A stretch of 64,000 bases of DNA, taken from NCBI GenBank assembly GCA_003994795.1, contig AP018269.1:1987346-2051345 (forward strand). The letters run 5' to 3'. Positions 61,736-64,000 of the stretch are shown piece by piece. This DNA comes from Cylindrospermum sp. NIES-4074 (GTDB taxonomy: Bacteria; Cyanobacteriota; Cyanobacteriia; Cyanobacteriales; Nostocaceae). The position numbers and the translations under genes are program-made. The notes below the pieces were generated by a model. That model saw nothing but the letters and a program-made list of their open reading frames with translations, made no database searches and was not told where the DNA came from. Positions within the stretch are counted from its first letter, which is position 1, and every line of letters begins with the position of its first letter.

Positions 61736-63205
61736 ATGGTTACAGCAACAGTACCAGAACAACAGGTCAAAATCGGCCCGACTCAGCTGCTAATTAACAA
61801 TGAGTGGGTAGAAAGTGTCAGCGGGCGAAGATTTGCAACGATAAACCCGGCTACAGGTGAAGTAATCTGCGAAGTAGCAGAAGCAGATGCCCCGGATGTA
61901 GATAAGGCAGTACAAGCGGCCCGTAATGCCTTTAATAATGGAGAATGGAGAAGAATTTCAGCCACCCGTCGCGGTGAATTACTCTACAAGCTAGCTGATC
62001 TAATTGAGCAAAATATTGATGAGTTAGCGCGACTGGAGACTTTAGATAATGGCAAGCCACTGCAAGAGTCTTTGGGCGACTTAGGATTAGTTATCGCCTG
62101 TTACCGTTATTATGCAGGTTGGGCTGACAAGGTGCAAGGTAAAACGATCCCCATTAGCGGGCCGTACTTCTGCTACACTCGCCATGAACCAGTGGGTGTA
62201 GTAGGTCAAATTATTCCTTGGAATTTTCCGCTGTTGATGCAAGCCTGGAAATTAGCACCAGCTTTGGCAACTGGCAATACTGTGGTTCTCAAAACTGCTG
62301 AACAGACGCCTTTATCAGCCTTGCGAGTGGGTGAGTTAATTATTGAGGCTGGGTTCCCCCCTGGTGTGGTGAATATTCTCTCAGGGTATGGGCCAACAGC
62401 CGGAAGTGCGATCGCCCGCCACATGGATATTGACAAAGTAGCATTTACAGGCTCAACAGAGGTAGGGCATCTCATATTGGAAGCATCTGCCAAAAGCAAC
62501 CTCAAGCGCGTTACTCTCGAACTCGGTGGTAAAAGTCCCAACATCGTCTTTGCTGATGCTGACATGGATGCAGCAATTGCAGGTGCTCATAACGCCTTAT
62601 ACTTGAACCAAGGGCAATGCTGTTGTGCTGGTTCGCGGCTGTTCGTTGAAGAAAAGTGCTATGACGATTTTGTGGCCAGGACTGTAGAAAAAGCACAGCA
62701 ACGAATTGTGGGCAATCCCTTCGATCCACAAACGGAACAAGGGCCCCAAGTAGACAAAGAGCAATTCGATAAAGTGATGAGTTACATTGAGTCTGGGATG
62801 CGAGATGGTGCCCAGATGCTCTGTGGTGGTAATCGAGTTGGAGAAGAGGGTTTTTTCATCGCACCTACAGTTTTTGCAGATGTCCGCGATGATATGAAGA
62901 TTGCTCAAGAGGAAATCTTTGGCCCTGTGATGAGCATCATCAAATTTAAAGACATTGACGAGGTAATTCAACGGGCAAATGCCACGATGTATGGACTTGC
63001 GGCAGGTGTGTGGACTAAGGATATTACCAAAGCACACGCGATCGCCAATAACGTTCGTGCTGGTACAATCTGGGTTAATTGCTACGATGTATTCGACGCC
63101 GCTGCACCCTTCGGCGGATTCAAGCAATCTGGGATTGGTCGGGAATTGGGCGAGTATGGCTTACAGCAATATACCGAAGTCAAAACTGTCACCATCAAAC
63201 TCTAG
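61736..63205 (+). CDS. NAD-dependent aldehyde dehydrogenase
   Basis: 489 residues, ALDH superfamily, close to the ALDH1/2 group. Catalytic residues: the Glu in LELGGKSP (about 262-269), the Cys in [11 protein letters not shown] (about 296-306), Asn in [34 protein letters not shown] (about 160-193), and cofactor motif FTGSTEVG (about 240-247). GGAG lies before the ATG at 61736. The pattern [25 protein letters not shown] and C-terminal [32 protein letters not shown] agree. Physiological aldehyde unknown; cyanobacterial relatives include fatty or apocarotenal aldehyde dehydrogenases. Standalone. Confidence 0.95.
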   Translation: MVTATVPEQQVKIGPTQLLINNEWVESVSGRRFATINPATGEVICEVAEADAPDVDKAVQAARNAFNNGEWRRISATRRGELLYKLADLIEQNIDELARLETLDNGKPLQESLGDLGLVIACYRYYAGWADKVQGKTIPISGPYFCYTRHEPVGVVGQIIPWNFPLLMQAWKLAPALATGNTVVLKTAEQTPLSALRVGELIIEAGFPPGVVNILSGYGPTAGSAIARHMDIDKVAFTGSTEVGHLILEASAKSNLKRVTLELGGKSPNIVFADADMDAAIAGAHNALYLNQGQCCCAGSRLFVEEKCYDDFVARTVEKAQQRIVGNPFDPQTEQGPQVDKEQFDKVMSYIESGMRDGAQMLCGGNRVGEEGFFIAPTVFADVRDDMKIAQEEIFGPVMSIIKFKDIDEVIQRANATMYGLAAGVWTKDITKAHAIANNVRAGTIWVNCYDVFDAAAPFGGFKQSGIGRELGEYGLQQYTEVKTVTIKL

Positions 63206-63824
63206 TTCAGCTGACTGAATGCTCTGCCGCTTTTTTGAGGGTTAACTTGGCAACATCCCCCCTGATTCTGCTGGTCGAAGGGAATTACAGCAGTTTTCAT
63301 CTATTTGAGCCACATCTATCGTAGGGGCACAGCAGTGCTCATTGGTGTCAACTTAAGCTCAAATCGTTGTCCCACAGCCGTTTGACCCCACCCCTCAATC
63401 CCCTCCCCTCATGAGGGGAGGGGAGGTTTTGATTTATCAAAACCGGGGTGGGGTTCTTCTGGCTTGGTTGGTAATTGAATAAGTTTGATATAACGCCATT
63501 ACAAGGGTTTCTCCTTAAGTTGACACTCATGAGCAGTGCTGTGCCCCTACCGTGTGGTCTATTTACCTGAAAATCGCTGTAAGGGGGGATAAAGAATTAA
63601 ATATTATAAATTAAAAATTAAAAGTTGTTCCTGTAGCGTCAGGAAGTGAAGACTGTTTTTAACTCTTATTTCCACCTCGACTAAAACAAAAGTTAGGTGT
63701 AGACGTGGGCTTTGATGTTCCCGTAGGTATGGGTATGAGACTCCAACATCTTGTTAAAATATCATATTTGCTATAGGGTAGCGACTACAGATATTGTATT
63801 GCTTGCAACCTAAAGAAAATTCTT
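63206..63824. other. Intergenic region with a MITE
   Basis: About 620 bases. The element at 63321-63550 takes the centre. The rest (63551-63824) is AT-rich, probably the leader of the last gene, with a possible short repeat at 63590-63625 (AAATTAAAAATTAAAA) and no other signal I can name. Confidence 0.55.
63321..63550. mobile_element. MITE with TGTCAACTTAAG ends inside a GTAGGGGCACAGCA palindrome
   Basis: Perfect outer arms (63321-63342 with 63529-63550) enclose perfect inverted ends TGTCAACTTAAG (63346-63357) and CTTAAGTTGACA (63514-63525). The interior (CCCCTCATGAGGGGAGGGGAGG... GGGGTGGGGTTCTT) matches the element at 28481-28693 closely. The outer arms match those at 8712-8954. No transposase is encoded. 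Confidence 0.85.
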
Positions 63825-64000
63825 ATGATAATTGCGATCGCTAAGAGATTTTCCCAGTACATGGTGAGGTGGAAGGTACATCACGGCAAAAACAACAGTA
63901 GGCATTTTCGGCATTCGCATATTTCGCTGGGGTTAATAGGCGGACTACTGGTATTATTGCTGGTAATGTCCCCAGGAGTAGCCCAACAGCCAGCACCTGC
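63825..64000 (+). CDS. Start of an exported or membrane protein (truncated by window edge)
   Basis: From ATG 63825 an open frame runs off the right edge, at least 58 residues: a basic head (KRFSQYMVRWKVHHGKNNSRHFRHSHIS) followed by a hydrophobic core LGLIGGLLVLLLVMSPGVAQQPAP, i.e. a long signal peptide or anchor with likely cleavage after GVA. The mature part is outside the window, so the family cannot be told. The upstream ribosome site is weak (AAAGAAAA). Confidence 0.6.
   Translation, partial: MIIAIAKRFSQYMVRWKVHHGKNNSRHFRHSHISLGLIGGLLVLLLVMSPGVAQQPAP

Noticed and set aside
62597-63127. A 176-codon frame opposite the aldehyde dehydrogenase
   Set aside because: Antisense shadow of a clear, conserved gene with no start signal.

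Overview
The window looks like chromosome from a filamentous, probably heterocyst-forming, cyanobacterium of the Nostoc/Anabaena/Calothrix group. Reasons: frequent GCGATCGC (HIP1) octamers, heptameric short tandem repeats and many small palindromic repeats, a phylloquinone (men) cluster, a bidirectional NAD-linked hydrogenase (hoxEFUYH), Kai-type proteins, and two enzymes that resemble phosphoribulokinase and cyanobacterial KaiC. One tRNA-Val (anticodon CAC) is present. I see no rRNA, CRISPR array, prophage or intact transposase; the mobile DNA consists of small non-autonomous palindromic elements.

Layout. 1-4.2 kb: the 5' part of a cyclic-nucleotide-binding-domain protein with a long leader, and a GH116 glucosidase. 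4.4-7.1 kb: a tightly coupled two-gene unit, a QueC-like protein with a C-terminal PD-(D/E)XK-type segment plus a partner that starts Met-Gly. This is the most unusual candidate defence or conjugation system here. 7.5-10 kb: a PRK-like kinase, an orphan HicB, RadC and tRNA-Val. 10.6-16.6 kb: a DUF697 GTPase, then a three-gene minus-strand unit (DUF815 AAA ATPase, membrane coiled-coil protein with a TerB-C-like tail, BrxD/DUF2791-like ATPase) and a TMEM14 protein. 17.5-19.9 kb: an APH-type kinase and a HopA1-domain protein, the enzyme pair known from class V lanthipeptides. 20-26.6 kb: a Uma2 protein and the vitamin K1 genes (thioesterase, menE, menC, menA, menF). 26.6-34.3 kb: housekeeping and solitary genes (dienelactone hydrolase, bestrophin, proA, pentapeptide protein, M20 hydrolase, YbdK).

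34.4-37 kb: gene remnants around an AAA ATPase/TOPRIM-like pair. 37.3-46.5 kb: a signalling island with a KaiC-like ATPase, two KaiB-like proteins, a PAS histidine kinase, two single receivers and a five-domain OmpR-type regulator; two promoter regions share an identical direct repeat. 46.8-48.6 kb: a serine protease and two small proteins that share its N-terminal module. 49.3-55.1 kb: hoxE-F-U-Y-(CBS protein)-H. Downstream are a methyltransferase, a 22-codon hoxW remnant joined to a decayed acyl-CoA synthetase/GNAT gene, a small hypothetical protein, a 1205-residue NACHT-HEAT protein with eleven 105-bp repeats, an aldehyde dehydrogenase, and the start of an exported protein at the right edge.

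The cellular themes are electron-transfer metabolism (phylloquinone, hydrogenase), circadian or two-component signalling, and a scatter of candidate defence modules. Short dispersed repeats have also entered coding sequences and been translated in several otherwise conserved enzymes. All functional calls rest on motif recognition by eye; no database search was run.
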